This document shows positions 22,919-34,630 of a stretch of 64,000 nt of DNA, one piece after another. This DNA comes from Symsagittifera roscoffensis (taxonomy: Eukaryota; Xenacoelomorpha; Acoela; Convolutidae), in assembly GCF_963678635.1 (NCBI RefSeq), contig NW_026970657.1:1-64000 (forward strand), written 5' to 3'. A model generated the notes under the pieces. The model saw nothing but the letters and a program-made list of their open reading frames with translations. It made no database searches and was not told the DNA's origin. Position 1 is the first letter of the stretch; each line of letters begins with the position of its first letter. The translations under genes and the position numbers were made by a program.

Positions 22919-23760
22919 TCAATTGCCAATTTTTGGAAATTTCAAAGTCAAAACAACTAATCCCCCTCAAGCGAAAGAAACAAATCTTCCAACATCTGTG
23001 CGCAAGTTCACAGACTTATTAGAAATATTATTGACCACAGTTCAAACTACTAAACGCTTCATAATGATTCAGCTCAACTGTATATGCGTAACCGTTTTTC
23101 ACTCGACGATTTGTATCAATGACTTCTAACTGGGGTGCTTTTGTGTCTTCGATTATTTTATAATGAATTATATCCACGTAAGCAAACATAAGTTGAGTAC
23201 CAGCACATACATCAACGGGATAGTCAGCTATAAGGTTTTGTATGTGAATGTGCAATGTTTCGTGCTGCCTTGTTTGTGAACAACATGATAACCAATACCA
23301 TCTGTGATATCTTTGAATCAAAATAGACTAGAAGTTTGTGGGCTTGAAAGTGTTATACCTTCCCAATAATGCAGTCATAATGAAAGATGCTCGGTTATGG
23401 GATCTTTAATGCAATCCAATTTCACTACTTATGTCTTTAGACGAATCTCATCCAGTATTTGTTTAAGGCTCGTATAATCTCCCTTTGTTAGTTTTGCTGT
23501 TTCTCCGAGGTAAGGCCTGGTGATCTTGTATTTCTCAACTTCCATGCTCGCAATAATCCAATCTTTTTTGTAGTTCACACTTTTGTTGTCAGTTACGTTG
23601 TTTATCTGAGTACGGAAAGTAATTTCTGTAACTGCTACTTTCCGTTCACCTTACAAATTTATTTGTTCACATAGAAGTTGGCCCGATTGTCATCTTTACC
23701 AAAAGTTCATTGATGCAGATGAAACCAGGGTAATGTGAAGGAAGGGGGAATTTTCTGGTT
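22919..23760 (-). pseudogene. Polinton penton-like (minor jelly-roll) capsid protein, frameshifted
   Basis: Pieces in order are an SSASMNF start, KVAVTEITFRT, INNVTDNKSVNY, KITRPYLGETAKLTKG, GTQLMFAYVDIIHYKIIEDT, and a C-terminal LRTDVGRFVSFA then LTLKF before a TGA at 22919. They belong to one protein but lie in different frames and are broken by several stops. The family forms capsid vertices. Confidence 0.75.
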
Positions 23761-23859
23761 GAAAAGACTGGAAGTGCCCTCAGTCATGGTTGTTTATGAT
23801 TCCTCTTTATCCAGAACGCAAATTAGTTCGAACTTGTAAAATTTTCCCTCATTTGGTTC

Positions 23860-24480
23860 TATGTCAGTATCAATCAAGTTGTATATAGGAGGATTTTGGC
23901 GTTGATATGTCAAAAACTTCAATTAATTTTTCGGTGAACGACTGTTTGAAACCTTTAGGAAAAGTTATGCCTACTTTGGCGAGTCTAACATAATCACCAA
24001 CGTAAGGCTTTGGATGTCGAACTAAGTTCAATGTTTGTCATGCTCCTTTTGAAACCAGGCGAAGAACATCTTTTTTAGTTACTTTGTTTGGTGCAAGTTT
24101 TGTGAAACGATTTGTGCTTCGAAGGACACTTTAGACTCTGTGACTTGACCACCCATAGTTTTTCGTCATCATTGATATGAACGCTTCTGCTGTTGTATAG
24201 CATACTTTGATTTCAAGGTTTGCACTCTGAGATAGAGGGACATGCAGTTAACTGCAACAGGCAGATACTTAAAATCATGGTTTTACTTGCCAAGTTTATC
24301 AACATAGGCCAGATCTAATGACCAGAGTTCGTCGATATCGTAAGCTGTTTTTTTCGTTTTTTACTTCTCTTAAGGTTTGCACTACTTCCTTTCTGCTAAG
24401 TGGGGATGTTGGGCGGGTATTGAGGTTCCAGGTTCTCGTTTCTTTTGGTCGTTAAAAACGCTCACTGAACTGTGTTTTTC
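23860..24480 (-). pseudogene. Polinton retrovirus-like integrase, broken
   Basis: The frame at about 24350 reads YDIDELWSLDLAYVDKL, holding the first Asp of a DDE core, followed by a TAA and HDFKYLPVAVNCM, then SLYLRVQTLKSKY. After a frameshift, DDEKLWV leads into a region where the second catalytic Asp block is no longer recognisable. The C-terminal part (FTKLAPNKVTKKDV, then PKPYVGDYVRLAK and FKQSFTEKLIEV) matches the end of Polinton integrases. Integrase inserts the element into host DNA; this copy cannot. Confidence 0.85.
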
Positions 24481-24639
24481 GCATTTCGATTTATTTCCAG
24501 CTTTTCATTCAAGTAGAGAGCAGTTAAAATGATAAAGAACGCCAGATTGTGTAGTTTTTTGTTGGTTGTTGTATATCGTGTACAAAATCTGCAGCCTAAA
24601 GTCCTGTTTTTTCTTAATCTACAATTATTGTCATCTCAT

Positions 24640-25100
24640 TTTCATGATTTATGGTTACTCTTTCTGAACTTTTTTATGATTTCAAGTATGGTTTTTTCTC
24701 TAACAGAATTTTTCGCTTCCACTTCCTGTAACTGTCCTAAACTTTTTTAGGTATGTCTATCGTTTTTATCTTTTAGTTTTTCTTCTTTCTCACGTTTGAT
24801 CGGTACTTCTTCATCGTTTTTGAACACTTTAAGCTATTCTTATTGGGGCTTATCGTTTTCCGTAAATGTTTCCTTCGTTTCAGTACTCTTACGAGTTTGA
24901 GGAGATAAAAGGGGTCTAAGCCGGTTAAGCTAGCTTACGTGAGCGTTTTTATGTTCAATACTTTTATCATGAAAAAAATTTGCAGTATCTAGTTGCTCTT
25001 TAAGTGTTTCTATAATGTTTCTATAATTGCTTCGGAATTAGCATGAATTCTTCAGCAGTCATTATTAAGTTGTGTGGTACTTGTAAGAAAAACAAAGTAT
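24640..25100 (-). pseudogene. Decayed Polinton-associated frame of unknown role
   Basis: A frame reading VPHNLIMTAEEFMLIPKQL and IIETLKEQLDTANFFHDKSI, then Glu/Lys-rich stretches, lies between the ATPase and integrase pseudogenes on the same strand. It is polar and probably coiled, and several stops interrupt it. I suspect a structural accessory protein but cannot name it. Confidence 0.4.
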
Positions 25101-25299
25101 TTGTCGCACCAGATGGGAGCCATCTTTTCTTAAAGAGATGTACGCTTTTTGACAACACTGGTTTTTGGAGTGATTAAATAATTGTATGCTGTCTCAAAGC
25201 TTTCAATATTCTCGATTTTAACAAGTATGTTTTTATTGACTGCATTGAGCATTCACGAAAAAGTGTTAAGATCTCGCAGTTTGAATCAACCGTGCTGGC

Positions 25300-26073
25300 T
25301 GGTCAGGTTTCAGTTGTAGCATATACCGCAGAATAGATAAGTTTTTCATTTTTATTTGTGATTGGAGTAGTATTGGCTTGAGATAAGGGTAAATATAAAA
25401 TGTTGGCACAGGCTTTGTAATATATAAACAATATCTCAAACAATTTAATGTTCAGCGGGTAAAGTCGAGTAGAAGATGTCCTAAAGAGTCTCTGGTACCT
25501 TATTGGTACCAGCATCTCAAAAATTTTGATACATTTATTTGTCTTCCTAAAAAATCTAGTTGCTGGTTGTCAAGAGGCCATTTGAACAGAATGATGTGTG
25601 AAGTGTTCAAATCAATCATACGCGACCATCGACTTTGTTAAAACACTTTATGCCCAACACACGTTACATCTATCTCTCTATGACTCCATGCTGTGGCCAA
25701 TCTAACAAATTACTTGTCATTATAGATGTCTGCACATGAATAATCGAAAACTAGAAGAAAATTTTGTTAACTGCCTACAGATTCAAATCCGATGATTTTC
25801 ATGAACTCCACATCAAATTCGCGAGAAGACACTTCTTCTGAGATTGCAGGGTGCATCTCTGTGTAAGGATATAGAAAGGTTCCAAATTTAGGATAAAAAG
25901 TTTTCCCAACAATAAATTGTGAAAATTTGTTCAGTTTTCCCGGAGCCTGAGGGACCCTTTATTGCCATGAAATTTCTTGTCGAATTACCAATTACCTTAT
26001 TCATATTCTTGCGTTTGGTAGTACGTAACCAAACAAATTGATAAAATCGAGAACCGAACTGATTTTTTTTCAC
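25300..26073 (-). pseudogene. Polinton FtsK/HerA-type genome-packaging ATPase, broken
   Basis: The Walker A loop GPSGSGKT is intact at about 25965-25940, preceded by RNFMAIK. A hydrophobic strand with FLLVFD at about 25745 is the Walker B region. Further blocks are WSHREIDVTCVGHKVF, SRMIDLNTSHIILFKWPLD and QQLDFLGRQINVS. At least four in-frame stops interrupt an otherwise collinear frame. In active Polintons this ATPase would pump DNA into capsids. Confidence 0.9.
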
Positions 26074-28500
26074 AATTTAAATTAGTGAAAGAAAGTTTGA
26101 GACTGCAGAAAGTTACTAAAATTAGAATTACTACCATTTGCGCAACAAAAACTACTTCAGATCTTGGCAAAGTTACATTGTTACAAAACTTCAATGATTT
26201 TTTTCAATGTTTGTTTTGTTAAAAATAAACTCTGTTACTATTGTTGAGTCAAGTTTATCTACTGCTGTCGTTGTTTCTGACATTTGAGAAACGATTTTTT
26301 CTACAGAGTGTGTTAGACTTTTTCTCACTGTATATAAAGCTGGTTAAAAAAATAATCATATGAATTAGGATCATAAACAGTATCAAATGTCACAACGTGT
26401 GAAGTCTTTTTTATTTTTTTCATGCGTTTTTAGAACAAAATTTGCTGGGATATTTACAGTTATTTCGTCGTACATTATTTTCTTCACAGTATCCTCTTTC
26501 ACAATCGACTTAATCTCATCTGGCAATTCACTGCTGTTTAGGTTCATGTAAACACCTGGCTGACGTTTGAGTACTAAGACTACTTCGAGAAGAAATACTC
26601 CTCGATTGCTGGCTTCTGTGATAATTTTGAATCTCTGGAAGTATAAAAATTGATCACAAAATGGAGAAATTCACTAAAATAGAGACGACTCTCCTTCGGA
26701 GTTTTTTATCTGCTCCTCCGTCTGAAAAATTTGGACGCTGCAGTCAATACACGCTCCATTTTTCTCTAAAAAATTTTAATGTCAACCTCTGGAGTTATCC
26801 ACGCAAAAATCATTAAAATTGATGACAGGTATGTCTCCTTTTTTGCTGATCTTTCGCTGTTGTTCAATTTTCAAACAAACATAAAAAACGTTGTTTTCCA
26901 AAAGGGCACAAGTATTCCTGTAGTTTTAATGAGGTATATACCTACTGCAGTTTGGATAATTTTTGAAATATAAATTTCCAACCCGAGGACACTCCAAATC
27001 ATCTAGCTTTTCAACTTTTGGTCCAAGAACTTGGCCAAAAATGTGTCTTTTTGCCCTGTAGCGTAAAAACGGCATTAAGATTTCTCGTTGAGCTATTTTA
27101 TTCAAGTTTGTTCAAAGGTAATCACCGTTTTGCCAATAAAGACCGTGTAAATATTATGTGAACCAGTTGTAAGCTTTTTGTTCGAGCTTTGGTAGTGTAT
27201 TGTAATTCACTGGAGGTAAAAAAAATAAGTCGGTCGCTGTAGTCTGAATCTGTTTTCACTAATTCCTTAATCATGAAAGCGTTTTCTTGTAAAGAAAGCC
27301 TTCCACGTCAAGCACAACTGATTTCGTCAACCTTAGCATTCTAGTACAAGAAAGACTTCTGGTTCTTTCAACTTAATGAAAAGGCACAAAGCTATTCCTC
27401 TCAAATTTCCCAATAGCTAATGTTATAATTTCGTGGCAGCATGTAACAGTACGTGGGACCCTCTTGGTAAAACTCGTTTATAAATCCGGCGGCATTTGCA
27501 AAGTAGTGTGCAATCGTTGAACTTTGAAGTTTATCAAGTATTTGTACAAGGAAAGTTATCAATATCAACCTAGCCACCATAAGGTCTCAATAAAATGTCG
27601 TAGTTAAGATAATCAGAACTAACAAAAAATAAAGGGCATGCAGCTGGAAAATACTGTGGTCGGTTAGAATTACCAGGATTTCAAATTATCAGATTGAGTT
27701 TGAGAGTTGAATTATCAGGATATAACCTTCGTTAATTATTTTTAAATCATTGGGATTTACTCTGCTTTTTTGGAGTTTCATTGTTTAATTTTTTCCAACA
27801 CCTCTCCAATCTTCTGAATCTCAAGCCCGTGATACAGTGGCCTTGCAGAAATCATTTAGAATCATTAACATATCGGTGGTAAATAATCAAAAATACCACC
27901 GGAAGTTTTTGTTTTTTACTAGCTCGTTCAAACATTTTCCCTCCAAATCTTTATCAACCCATAGTGAGTTAAAAGCAAACAAAAATCGATTACCTTTTCA
28001 TAATCAGCAAAAAGTAGTTCACTCACAGTACCATAGTTTTGGTTTGTAGAAATACACAAAGTGATTTGTTGAAGCTCACCCAAAAAAAATGTTCTTTGAA
28101 AGCTAAATGTTTTTCTTTCTTCGAAATTTCCTTTGCTCTCTTGAGAAACATGACGCTGCGTTCATTACATAGTTTGAAAATTGATTTTTTTCCGTGGTTG
28201 AAAAAGCTTTTAATTGTAAATGTTCACTATCAATATCTTCAGTACACCAAGTTCATTCTAATTTCTTTTTTCTTAATTCAAAGTTCGACCAGAGTACCAT
28301 TTGTTAGAATTTGTCCAGAAAAGGCCGCCGCATTTGGAGAACGATTTCATTTTACTGCCTTTTCACAATAAAATATAGGTCAATTGAGAAAAAAATTTAC
28401 TGCTGCCAACAGTTAAGCTACGCTACCAAAGTCGCGGGCGAATTTTTGCTATATACCACAAAGTCAATTCCACTTTCACTAACAAGTTTCACTTAGGTCG
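26074..28500 (-). pseudogene. Decayed coding sequence upstream of the ATPase, unidentified
   Basis: Minus-strand patches keep protein-like sense between stops: PGVYMNLNSSELPDEIKSIV followed by DEITVNIPANFVLKTHEK (26580-26400), QYFPAACPLFFVSSDYLNYD (about 27650-27570), and FVKEFYQEGPTYCYMLPRNY-type residues near 27450. Position and strand suggest Polinton genes, perhaps a surface or accessory protein. No adenain, glycosidase or fusion-protein motif could be recognised. Confidence 0.35.
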
Positions 28501-28689
28501 AAAGTTCATTTGCCCGAAAGAAATATAACAATTAATGTGATTCTTATGATTAACCAGGTTCAATAATAAGGACCCTAAAAATTGTAAATCAAAGATTAAG
28601 GTGTCGTGTCTCTTGTTGTTCAGCTACGCTCAGCAATCGTAAGTAGGGGTTCTTCTGCTATTTGTGAGGGAAATTTCTTTCGCTTACAA

Positions 28690-28850
28690 AATGCTAGGAA
28701 GGGGGTCCTCCAAAAAATTAAGGGCCCCTTTCCTAGGATTTTGCATTACGTGGGAATTACCCCCCCCCCCCCCACCCCTCCACCTTAGGAAGGACCCCTT
28801 TAGGATCCGGGACATGATACAATACTACTTTTGCGGTTCTGCAGAAAAAA
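28690..28850. repeat. MITE-like patch, third family member
   Basis: It carries AAAATGCTAGGAAGGGGGTCC, CTTTCCTAGGATTTTGC, a run of about 15 C, then AGGAAGGACCCC and GGATCCGGGACATGATAC. The blocks match those at 8440-8640 and 13945-14155, partly in inverted order. Confidence 0.6.
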
Positions 28851-29179
28851 GAGGTCAATTTTTGTGGGTTATCAGACTTTTGAGACTGTCAAAAAATTGT
28901 GACCCCAACTTCAGAAATATCCATTTGTTGAGACCAGAAGGTTCTAAAAACAAACAAACTAACGAAAAAAAATATAATGTTTGGAGGTCAACCAGACAAC
29001 ACCGATTAAACTCAAGCAAGGTCAAACACTGATTGCATATTAAGTGTGCAGCCAGTAATCAATTAATTGGTGATTTTCTGTTTATCTGATGCTCAACTGT
29101 TCAGTTCATTTATAATCTTTTCTCAATTCCTTCTTCAACGACAAGTAATTCTTCTCTATCCTCAGTTCAAAGCTCAAAT
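28851..29179. other. AT-rich spacer, nothing recognised
   Basis: No repeat boundary or LTR end of the neighbouring copia remnant could be seen. Confidence 0.4.
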
Positions 29180-29219
29180 TCAATTCCAGTCTCTTTCTGA
29201 ATCTGGTCGAGTACAACAC

Positions 29220-29560
29220 TACCCTGATATACATGAAGAATGACTATTACTCTGATCAAGGCCAATAGCTTATGGCGAAGTTGAATGAAGCTGGAGAAGT
29301 AATCACGGACACACTCTTCAGTCCTCTGGTCATCAATGGTCTGTGTGACAGCGAAGAGCATTTTGGCGTGCAACGTAGCGTTCATTCAGAAAAAAAAAGG
29401 TTTCCAGCAACCAGCAACCAGCAACCAGCTGAGAACGATGTTGATGAATTACGATGAATCGAGGAAGGCTTCGATGTGGATAGAAGGCTGGACATGGTCA
29501 CATAGCCGAGCAAGTGGAAATGAACAAGAAAGGAGTGCCATCATTTGACCGCTAATTTGA
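29220..29560 (+). pseudogene. Copia gag fragment
   Basis: Frames at 29272 and 29336 read KLNEAGEVITDTLFSPLVIN, then SEEHFGVQ, RTMLMNYDESRK. This is the pattern of the copia gag domain (KL...G..is....lviNgLP..ye.f). The two frames must be joined by a shift at about 29350. Confidence 0.7.
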
Positions 29561-29599
29561 TCAAAAGGTTCAGTTAACAAATGACAGTAGGCAAACGAG

Positions 29600-29790
29600 G
29601 CAGTGGGTCAAATATATCAAGTGCCTCACGTGCAAAGAAGCAAGGGTCGTTCAAGAGTGGCAGACCCGGACATTTTGAAAGGGAATGCAAGCAGAGGATT
29701 ACAAGATACTTTGGAGGCTGTTAAGCGTGTTCAATTTAAGGATAACATTTTGGATACAGGATGCACTGACCAAGTGTTTTGAGAGCTAGA
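29600..29790 (+). pseudogene. Copia zinc knuckle and protease fragment
   Basis: SGRPGHFERECKQR at about 29655 is a zinc knuckle that has lost its first Cys pair. DNILDTGCTDQVF at about 29745 is the copia protease active-site region, with DTG kept. Confidence 0.7.
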
Positions 29791-29899
29791 ACGAAGGAGA
29801 AAAAAGGAACAACTAAATGGCAGGCTGTCTTTTTGCAGAAAAATAGCCCAAAAAAAGCTGACAGCAAAGAAACGGCAGGGGCAACGGGTCTTCATTGAC

Positions 29900-30310
29900 A
29901 TTCTGTATCAATTTAATTAGCGAGCATGCATAGGGCTCGCTATACATTGAGTTTCAACGACTGCATATTTCGGCTGGTAGTCGTCATTACCTCATCAAGA
30001 AGACTGAATCTCTGAAAAAAATCCACGAATTTGTAGTTGAGCAAAAAGTGCCAAAATGGTTGCAAACGGATAATGTTGCTGAATTTTTGTCGCAAGGTAG
30101 AAGTTGTAGAGAAACTCAGGTTAAGCGAGAGCTCACAGTGCAAAAAAACTTCGCATCAAAATGGTGTAGTAGATCGCAACAACAGAGTGACCTTCGAGAT
30201 GAATCAATGTCTACTGGCCGACAAAGCTACCAAAAACATTTTAGGGGCTAACAGTGTCAGCAGCTCCGGGGTTTCGCAGTTTGTGTCCCATATTCAGCAA
30301 TGTTAGGCGC
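29900..30310 (+). pseudogene. Copia integrase core fragment
   Basis: The frame at 30048 reads VPKWLQTDNVAEFLS, holding the second catalytic Asp (TDN). The neighbouring frame then reads KTSHQNGVVDRNNRVTFEMN, where the catalytic Glu position (VVE) is Asp. Upstream, a FRLVVVIT-type strand and stops mark the first part of the core. Confidence 0.8.
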
Positions 30311-31129
30311 ATTTCGCAGACAGAGATGAGTTATGAGAAACAAGTAGAAGATTGCTATGATTTGGATTTCTGGCGTACTATATGGACTGAGGCAGCACAC
30401 GGAAACTATATCCCAAGTGTGAGAAGAGCGAGTTCATAGTTTATGATGAGAATAACAAAATCAATTGGCTGAAGGATCTTGAAACAAGGCAAGTAGCGTG
30501 GCAAGAAGCGTGACATTCAATGAACACATCAATCCGGATGACTTCATGCTGTCAATCGAGCTGATCAACCCTCAAGTTGTCAATCGAGGGGTGCATTCCT
30601 GTTGAGAAAAAAGCAAGACACCGAAATGAGAATCACTAAGAGCCCCAAATTACATCAAAGTGCAGGCTCTGTGGGAGCAACTGAAGAGGAACCTGTCAAG
30701 GATTAAATTGTAGATCTTCGTTCGACCAAACATCCATAGCAGTAGTTTACTAAGACGAGAAATCCTTCCATTTGATACGTACTGGCTTTGAACCATGCCT
30801 CAGTGACTGTGATCAAGAGCAAAAGAACTAATTAAATTCATTGTCTTAGACTAAAAATGAGCAGTGGCTGGCAGCGCTGGCTTTGTAGATGAAGGCGTCT
30901 GTGGCCCTGGGAACTTGTACACTTGTTAACAGACCATGCTCTCACGAAATCTTGTTTCTGGATGCTGGCATGTTCTTGATGTAAAAAGAAATGAGATGGG
31001 ACAAAATGAGCGGCCGAACGCCCAGTATAGTATATATGGCTTCAAACGAAGGGAAAAACCTAAATTCAATGAAACAATTGCTCCGACTTGTAAATCAAAA
31101 CGAAAATGTTACTAATAGCTGTGGGGCAC

Positions 31130-32050
31130 AAATTTATCGTTTCTTTCATTAGATGGATTTGCAGTTAACGATCCTTTAGCAGAGGCAGTGTACATGGAGC
31201 AACCATCAGCAGGGGATGCAACCCAATATGATGGCAAAAATTTAGTCTCTATGAGCTCCGCTATGCATGATCACCTTGCGAATTTGTGAAAATGTCACAA
31301 GAACCAGCAACAACTTCTTTCTGATCATGGTGATGGGATTAGAAGATGCAATTGTTTGGGCACTGGTTTGGCTAGATGGCCTAACCAATTGATGCTGACA
31401 ACATAACGAAGTAGATAAGATGAGGAGCCGTTTCTACGAGAAATTCAAGCTGATGATAAAATCTTATTGATGTGGCTCCTCAGAATGCAGGTCAAGCAGT
31501 ACACAGGATCGTCAACCGTGAATCAATCACAATACATCGAAGAGTGCTTGGAGCCCCATGGCGCAGCTGACTGCAAACCTGTGGTTACACTATTTGACAT
31601 AAGCAGCAAAATGTCAAAGAAAGAGTGCCCTGAAGCTCGGTCAGCGGAAACAGTGTCCAAGAAAGTTTATGATGACAAAGTCCTTGTGGTCTCCTTGTTT
31701 CACTGGCTGAGTAAAAATGGCGCAATCTCAATATAATGTGACTCGATGTTACCCCTTTGTGGAGAATCCGGGCAGAGCACACTGGTCGGGAGATGTTACT
31801 GACAGAAAATCAACTACCTATTCTGCTTTAACTTGCATAAAAACGAGGAAGCAACCACTTGTAGCTTTAAAAAGCGACCAACTGCAGCCAATTAAACCAA
31901 GGAAACAGAAAGTCAACCGATAGCAGTTTTGGCTTGCGACTCTTCGTATATACAATCACTTCTTCTTGACGGCCAAGAGTTATCAAGGAAATCAACCGAA
32001 GTTGCAGCAAGATATGAAAAAAAATGCAGAGGAAATTGAGAACACTCGAC
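31130..32050 (+). pseudogene. Copia RT C terminus and RNase H fragment
   Basis: Recognisable pieces are EQPSAGDATQYDG (31195), VKQYTGSSTVNQSQYIEECL (31490), GAADCKPVVTLFDISSKMSK (31560), GRAHWSGDVTDRKSTTYSAL (31770), then KTRKQPLVALK. They are collinear with copia RT thumb and RNase H (DRKSTTG-type motif). The YVDD block is absent. Confidence 0.8.
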
Positions 32051-32070
32051 TTAAGTGCCACTTTATTCGG

Positions 32071-33068
32071 GAGTCCGTCCACCTCCAGCATTGCCCTATT
32101 GACATCATTGAAACCGACTTCTCCAAAAATTTTAACATAGAGAAGATCAAGAAAAGTCAATTTCGTTTCAGTATGTATGGTAGTTTTGATATACTTGACA
32201 TGTTTTTGATCAAAGTTTATTAGTGTGTTCTTCAGACTGGACTTTTTGCTGTTGTTTTCATTTATGTCAATATATAACTGCTGCACAGTTTTGTTGGGTT
32301 TTGTGGACGCTGTTTGATTGATGCTTAGTATTCCTAAGCGTATCGAAGAATTTATCTGGTTTCTATTCTGGTGATTTGTTCAGTGTTTTAAAAACAAAAG
32401 AATTTTTTTCCTGTCAATTTTGAATTCTACCGCTTAAATTTTGCTTAAAATAAACCAACTTTTCCTAGCAAATGGTTTTGGTCATGACACTTTCAATTTT
32501 GTGGCTGACTTGTCAACATACTAGAGTGATATGTTTAACTCACACAGACATCTAAGAACGTCTTGTTTCTGTAGGTGAACTAACAAAAGCAGGCGAGATT
32601 GTTTTCAAAAGAACTACGAAATCATTGATCTTTTTCTGCAATAAAGTTTTCAAGTATCTTTTTTCTTTGGTAGTATTGTTGATTGCTGTTGCTTCAACAT
32701 TTCAATTTTCTCAACTTTATGTTTTTGTTCACTAATGACTAAGATGTGAAGATTTTTTTTGAATGAATAGTGAGATCATAATTTGAGTTGAATGAAGGCA
32801 GCACAAAATTGCAAGCATAGTCGTTGAAAAAAGTGAGCCCGTTAATCTGATTCATTTTTTGTCAAAGCGGAATAGCAACGAGTATGGTAACGCAGACAAC
32901 TGTATAGACACCAGCCTCTATGAATTAGAATCAAATTATGTTTCAATTTTTTTAATATATTTTGTTTTCTAAATTGAATCAATTCATTATCATAAAATAA
33001 ACAAAAAGTTGCTTTTCTTTGCGATGATTTTTTGTTAGCAGCAAAGCATCCGAGAACAAAACTTAATG
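32071..33068. other. AT-rich spacer, nothing recognised
   Basis: Only short shadow-like frames are present. No repeat was seen. Confidence 0.45.
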
Positions 33069-34240
33069 GAAACAAGACTGCTCGTATTAGGGCGAAGCCC
33101 TGAATGTTCCGACTGCCTTTAAAGGTTTATGGAGCAGCAGTAAAAACATCAAAAAAATTAAACGAAATAAAATAGAACGAAAAGTTTTTTTTTCTTAAAT
33201 TTTGAATTTTTTTATGAAAATCATCACCCCACACGCCATATAAAGTACAAAAAGAGAGATTTCGTTCCTTGTAACAAATCAATTATGGCAAATACGCTTC
33301 GTTCAACCAATTTGGAACGATTCATAAGATGGATTAAATCTCCGCTTACGCGTTAATAGCGCGAATTATATCGCGCGTTAATTGTCCAAAATTGGTCAAA
33401 ATGGCCAAAATGGAAATTTTTAAACCCTCATAACTTTACGAAAAAAGATCACAAGTAAAATATCTTTTCAAATTTAAGCTAAGGACAACAATACCTTTTG
33501 AATGATAAAAAAAAGTTCCGTCAAAAATGGCTAGTTAAAATGTCGAAATTTGTCTGAAGAAAGAAACCCACACGAGCACAAGTATTCCGTTACTTTCGTA
33601 TCGAAAATCGGAACAAATACATCATTTCATTCCTAAAGGCAGCGATAAATCGTTTTTTGATGGTCGCAAATACAATTCGGTGTTTTTGTTCAGATACAAA
33701 TAAAAATTTTTATTAGAAATAATGTTGTTGCTCCGACTTTCGATACGAAAGTAACGGAATATTTGTGCTCGGGGTGGGTTTTTTTTCTTCAGACAAATTT
33801 CGACTTTTTAACTAGCCATTTTTGACAAAATTTTTTTATATAATTCGAACGCTATTGATGTCCTGAACTTGAATTTGAAAAGATGTTTTACCTGTGATCA
33901 TTTTTCATAATGTTACGGGGGTTTAAAGACTGCCATTTTGACCAATTGGGACAATTAACGCGCGATAATTTTCGCGCTATTAACGCGTAAGCGGAGATTT
34001 AATCCGTCTTAGAAATCGTTCCAAACTAGTTCAAGGAAGCTTATATGCCATAATTGATTTGTAAATTGATTTGTGTGGGGGGATGTTTTTACATAAAATT
34101 TCAAATTTTTTCAAATTTTTTTTTATTTTTCCTATTACATTGAAATTTTTCATTTTATTAATGATCCATAGACCTTAAAATGCAGTCGGAACTTTCAGGG
34201 CTTCGCCCTGATACGAGCAGTTTTGTTTTGTTTTAGTCAA
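33069..34240. mobile_element. Long foldback element with ~530-550-bp inverted arms
   Basis: The left arm (33069-33622) and right arm (about 33716-34240) are inverted copies. CAAGACTGCTCG...GGGCGAAGCCCTGAA at the left mirrors TTTCAGGGCTTCGCCCTGAT near 34195, and TCCGTTACTTTCGTATCGAA at the inner end of the left arm mirrors TTCGATACGAAAGTAACGGA at 33725. The arms contain short GCGC palindromes (TAGCGCGAATTATATCGCGC). The loop is only about 90 bp and has no coding capacity, so the element is non-autonomous. Related pieces lie at 1185-1945 and 59058-59475. Confidence 0.9.
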
Positions 34241-34630
34241 ATCAAGTTTAATTTTAGGCTCGCGGAAAAATGCAATCCAGTACTCAATAATTTATTTTTT
34301 TTCAGTTCCTGTTTTTTTTTCTTCTCTAAATAAGGCTGAGCAGAGAATTTCAACACCCTTGACTTGTCCATTCGATTGTTCGGAATGAGCTCTCGAAAAT
34401 CGATGAAACAATTGAACGTAACTTGTTAGAAGTAAAATTTTCAAACGTGCCAATTTCTATAGAGAACCGCGATAACCTTGAAAATGTGTCCTTCAACCCA
34501 GTTATTTATCCCCGGTGTTTCTATATTCTCAGCCATTGGATTAGAAAAGTGGAAAGTTGTTTTTTTTTATAAATTGAGATGTATGAAAAAAGATACAAAT
34601 TTTGATTGAATACGCCACCAAAAAAAAAGG
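34241..34630. other. Spacer and left insertion flank of the giant LTR element
   Basis: AT-rich with no gene. The last four bases before the LTR are AAGG. The same four follow the 3' LTR if the LTR is taken to end in TGTTAC, giving a possible 4-bp target-site duplication. Confidence 0.6.

Larger units (their letters stand above)
14495..28500 (-). mobile_element. Decayed Polinton/Maverick virus-like transposon
   Basis: Minus-strand frames match, in order from high to low coordinates, a packaging ATPase, a retroviral-type integrase, a penton-like protein, a pVI-like basic protein, a double jelly-roll-type capsid fragment and a protein-primed family B DNA polymerase. This gene set is diagnostic of Polintons. 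Every gene carries stops, frameshifts or deletions, so the copy is dead. Terminal inverted repeats were not located; the bounds are the outermost coding-like sequence. An adenain-type protease was not found. Two tandem 551-bp repeats and their inverted mate (17.4-21.7 kb) interrupt it between capsid and polymerase. Confidence 0.85.
29180..32070 (+). mobile_element. Decayed Ty1/copia LTR retrotransposon
   Basis: Plus-strand fragments appear in copia order: gag, zinc knuckle, protease, integrase, then reverse transcriptase C terminus and RNase H. No LTRs were located. Much of the RT core is missing or scrambled between 30450 and 31130. Stops and frameshifts are frequent, so this is an old, dead copy. 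Confidence 0.85.
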
